Shown here one piece after another: positions 4,383 to 7,017 of a DNA stretch of 7,017 bases. The stretch spans positions 1-7,017 of the forward strand of contig JBHENW010000147.1 in assembly GCA_046261875.1 (NCBI GenBank), given 5' to 3'. Within the stretch, counting starts at the first letter, position 1, and every line of letters begins with the position of its first letter. Position numbers and translations under genes: made by a program. This DNA comes from JBHENW01 sp046261875. Its GTDB lineage: Bacteria > Acidobacteriota > Thermoanaerobaculia > UBA5066 > Gp7-AA6. The notes beneath the pieces are model-generated. The model saw only the letters and a list, made by a program, of their open reading frames with translations, had not been told where the DNA came from and searched no databases.

Positions 4383-7017
4383 CGTCGGTCGAGCTGCGCG
4401 GCCCAGTTGAGCACGACGGTCGCCGGAAAGACCAGCGTCTCCGGAGGCGGCACGGCGACTAGGAACCGCTGCCCGTCGGCGGTCACGACGTACTCGGAAC
4501 TGGCTGTGAGCGCCTCGGGGAGGATCGACGTCTGAAAGAGAGGCCGGGGGTCGCCGACGCTCAGAGAGCCGGACCGCGCGCTCACCGGCGCCGCCATCAT
4601 CCTCCCGTCGCGGGCCACGTAGAAGATCTCGCTCCCGTCGCTCCGCCATCGGGGCTGCACTCCGCCCTGCGGCGAGATCTGCAGCTTTCCCCCCGGGCCG
4701 GGAAAGGGCTGGACATAGATCTCGTAGACCCCGGACTCGTCGGAGGAGTACACGACGTGTCTTGCGTCGGGTGAGAACCGAGCGTATCGCTCCTCGAACT
4801 CGCTGGCCAGGTACGGGATCGGCTCGCGATCTCCGAACAGCGGCAGCGCCATGATGTCGGAGCCGGTCTGCTGCTGCTGCGTGTGGTAGAGGATGAACCG
4901 GCCGTCCCGGGACCAGTCGAGCGGGTGCTTGTGGGCCACGGCGGACCTGTACAGAAGCTCCTCATTCCCCGCGCCCGCGACCTTCTTCCGATAGAGGTCC
5001 TCCGGCCCGTTTCGGTTCGAGAGGAACACGAGCTCGGCGCCATCCGACGACCAGACCGGGAAATTCTCCTGGAAGCGTGACGACGTCAGGCGAGAGGTGA
5101 TCCCCCGGGATACGTCCACGATCCAGATGACGGGCTGCCCGACTCGCGCATCGGGACGCGCTAGGGCGACCCGCCTCTCATCCGGCGAAAGGGCGGGGGC
5201 GACCTCGAGGTCACTGGCGATGCCGAGCGAGCCGGACCGCTGGCCGCGCGAATCGAACCACACGAGCTCCTTCCTCGTATCTCCAGTCCAGTAAGCGAGC
5301 ACTCCGTTCTGGGAGACCGAGAAGGGAGAATGACTGGTCGCGAGGGCCTGCGGCATCCGCTCCACCACCGGCACCACCTCGCCGGCCAGCTGCAAACGCT
5401 CCACGTCCAGACGCTGAGCCATGAGCGTCCGGTCGCGCACGAAGAGGATGTGACCGGTGGGGGAATAAGCGACGTTGGAGTCGGCGCGGACCAGAGGGGT
5501 CGTTTCCTTCGAGTCGAGTGAGCCGACGTAGATCGCGTTTCTCGGGTGCCGCGTGCTGATGTTGACCAGATAGAGAAAATGCCGGCCGTCGGGCAGAAAA
5601 ATAGGCCAGCGATGGGCGTTCTCCTGCCGCGACGCCTCGAGCCGCGTTGCGGGCACGGGGACTCCGCCGGAGGAGGACACGCGGTAGAGCGGCTCGCCGT
5701 ACTGCCGCGGGGCGAAGAGAATGACCCCGTCCCGGTTCCAGGTGCCCCCTCGGCCAACCGGCGCGTCGCAAAGCGTTTGAACGGGTCCCCCCGTGACTTC
5801 CAGCCTCTTCAATTTCCCATCGGCAAAGAAGCCGATGAAACGGCTGTCGGGCGACCAGAAGGGGTGGGACGCCCCTTCGGTGCCGGCCAGCGGCTCCGCC
5901 GTGAGCGAATCCAGCGCGCGAATCCAGATGCGACGGCGCCCTTCGGACATTGCGAGAAGAGCGAGGCGGCGGCCGTCGGGAGAGATTGTGACCGGATCGA
6001 GGTCGCCTCCGCGAAAGCTCGCGTCATCCGGCGGGAGCACTGCGAACCGGGTAACCGCGGCATCGCCCGGCCTCACCTTCCGATCCCGGGCCGCCCAGGG
6101 CAGGAGCGCGGCCAGCGCGAGAATTCCCAGCGCCAGCCAGAGCAGACGTTCGCGGCTCTTCGGCGAGGCGACCCTCGGCGCCGGCAGCCCGACCTGCGAG
6201 CCGCCCTCGGCGATCCACTTCAGCTCGAGCTTGACGTCGTGCGCTGTCTGCCAGCGGTCGTCGGGATCCTTGGCGAGGCAAGTCTTCACGACGCGGTCGA
6301 GAGCGGGAGGTGTGAGCGGCTGCGACTCGGAGACCGGCTTGGGCTCGGCGGTCATGATCGCCGAGATCAGTGAGGCCTGGCTGGCGCCGGTGAAGGCCTT
6401 CCTCCCGGTCGCCATCTCGTAGAGGAGAGCCCCGAGGGCGAAGATGTCCGTGCGGGCGTCCACTTCCTTCCCCTCGAGCTGCTCCGGGGCCATGTACTGG
6501 ACCGTCCCGAGGATCGCCCCCTTCTCCGTCAACGGCATCTCCGTCGGAAGCGAGGTCAGGATGGTCGCAGGCGCGGCGGGTTCCAGAACTTTCGCGAGCC
6601 CGAAGTCCAGGAGCTTCACGCCGGACTTCGTCAGCATCACGTTGCCGGGCTTCAGGTCCCGGTGCACGATCCCCTGCCGGTGCGCCTTCTCCAACGCGTC
6701 CGCCACCTCTATCGCGCACCGAAGCGTCTCCTCCAGCGACATCGGAGCTCTGGCCAGTTTCTCCGCCAGCGTCTGACCCTCCAGGTACTCCATGACCAGG
6801 TAGTCCGTGCCGTCCTGGTGCCCAACGTCGTAGAGCGCGCAGATGTGCGGATGAGAAAGCTGCGAGATCGTCCGCGCCTCCCTCTCGAAACGCTGCCGCA
6901 GCTCCGCGTCCGCGGAGAGCCGCTCGCGCAGGACCTTCAGCGCGACCGTCCGCCCCAGACGCGTGTCCCGCGCCCTGTACACCTCCCCCATCCCCCCAGC
7001 GCCAAGAGGAGACAGGA
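4379..7017 (-). CDS. Membrane-anchored Ser/Thr protein kinase with C-terminal PD40/TolB-like propeller (N-terminus outside window)
   Basis: The frame is open through the right edge: bases 6992-7015 add LSPLGAGG before MGEVYRA, completing the glycine loop GAGGMGEVY, so the ATG at 6991 is internal and perhaps 20 residues lie outside. Counting from that Met, the kinase has K19 in VALKVL, E38 in the C-helix, H110-R-D-L-K-P-G-N117, D129-F-G, A168-P-E and D182. All catalytic residues are present, so it should be active. A proline-rich linker precedes one membrane helix (about 283-301), and the remaining 570 residues form a propeller with repeated SPDxR/SSDGAE/SPDARHVVYSSD PD40 blades, expected outside the cytoplasm. 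Such kinases are frequent in Acidobacteriota; the propeller is presumed to sense a ligand or protein, and targets are unknown. The C-terminus PATVVLNWAAQL is typical. Its stop overlaps the DUF1772 start by ATGA. Confidence 0.93.
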   Translation of the reverse strand, partial: LSPLGAGGMGEVYRARDTRLGRTVALKVLRERLSADAELRQRFEREARTISQLSHPHICALYDVGHQDGTDYLVMEYLEGQTLAEKLARAPMSLEETLRCAIEVADALEKAHRQGIVHRDLKPGNVMLTKSGVKLLDFGLAKVLEPAAPATILTSLPTEMPLTEKGAILGTVQYMAPEQLEGKEVDARTDIFALGALLYEMATGRKAFTGASQASLISAIMTAEPKPVSESQPLTPPALDRVVKTCLAKDPDDRWQTAHDVKLELKWIAEGGSQVGLPAPRVASPKSRERLLWLALGILALAALLPWAARDRKVRPGDAAVTRFAVLPPDDASFRGGDLDPVTISPDGRRLALLAMSEGRRRIWIRALDSLTAEPLAGTEGASHPFWSPDSRFIGFFADGKLKRLEVTGGPVQTLCDAPVGRGGTWNRDGVILFAPRQYGEPLYRVSSSGGVPVPATRLEASRQENAHRWPIFLPDGRHFLYLVNISTRHPRNAIYVGSLDSKETTPLVRADSNVAYSPTGHILFVRDRTLMAQRLDVERLQLAGEVVPVVERMPQALATSHSPFSVSQNGVLAYWTGDTRKELVWFDSRGQRSGSLGIASDLEVAPALSPDERRVALARPDARVGQPVIWIVDVSRGITSRLTSSRFQENFPVWSSDGAELVFLSNRNGPEDLYRKKVAGAGNEELLYRSAVAHKHPLDWSRDGRFILYHTQQQQTGSDIMALPLFGDREPIPYLASEFEERYARFSPDARHVVYSSDESGVYEIYVQPFPGPGGKLQISPQGGVQPRWRSDGSEIFYVARDGRMMAAPVSARSGSLSVGDPRPLFQTSILPEALTASSEYVVTADGQRFLVAVPPPETLVFPATVVLNWAAQLDRR

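Noticed and set aside
4872..4881. CTG/CAG-type repeat in the kinase gene
   Set aside because: It only encodes four glutamines in one propeller loop and is too short to count as a functional microsatellite.
5546..6373. 275-codon + strand ORF antisense to the kinase
   Set aside because: It lies opposite conserved kinase/propeller sequence, has no ribosome binding site or family resemblance, and is explained by high GC.

Overview
The window is GC-rich, densely packed bacterial DNA. Short spacers, 4-base stop/start overlaps and GTG/TTG starts are all present. A very long Ser/Thr kinase joined to a PD40/TolB-like propeller, together with a DUF885 peptidase and a Bacteroidota/Acidobacteriota-style ATP-grasp protein, suggests Acidobacteriota or a neighbouring high-GC phylum. 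This placement is inference from gene content; there is no marker gene other than one tRNA.

Left part (1-2503, + strand): the 3' end of an ATP-grasp-like gene runs into a secreted DUF885 metallopeptidase through a TTGA overlap. A 22-codon ORF overlapping the peptidase stop follows, then an FmdB-type zinc-ribbon protein. The 22-codon ORF is a diverged copy of the last codons of the ATP-grasp gene (55/66 bases and 17/22 residues identical by hand count). The peptidase gene is therefore bracketed by two copies of the ATP-grasp tail, and each copy carries the Shine-Dalgarno sequence of the gene that follows it. This is the most unusual structure in the window.

Middle part (2514-3355): an alpha/beta-hydrolase esterase on the - strand converges on fmdB with a 10-bp gap. 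Upstream of it, on the + strand, lies a complete tRNA-Pro(UGG) with an encoded CCA.

Right part (3363-7017, - strand): reading from the right edge, a membrane-anchored Ser/Thr kinase with a C-terminal propeller (its start lies outside the window) overlaps by ATGA a DUF1772-type membrane protein. That protein is cut to about half its usual length. The cut lies immediately at the operator/promoter region of a vapBC toxin-antitoxin pair, which ends next to the tRNA-Pro 3' end with a 29-codon CPKC mini-ORF between. The likeliest reading is that vapBC arrived next to the tRNA and replaced the 3' half of the DUF1772 gene.

The genes do not form one pathway. The window looks like ordinary housekeeping and signalling genes with two rearrangement scars: one around the DUF885 gene, the other between the tRNA-Pro and the DUF1772 fragment. 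I did not find CRISPR repeats, insertion sequences or a recombinase.
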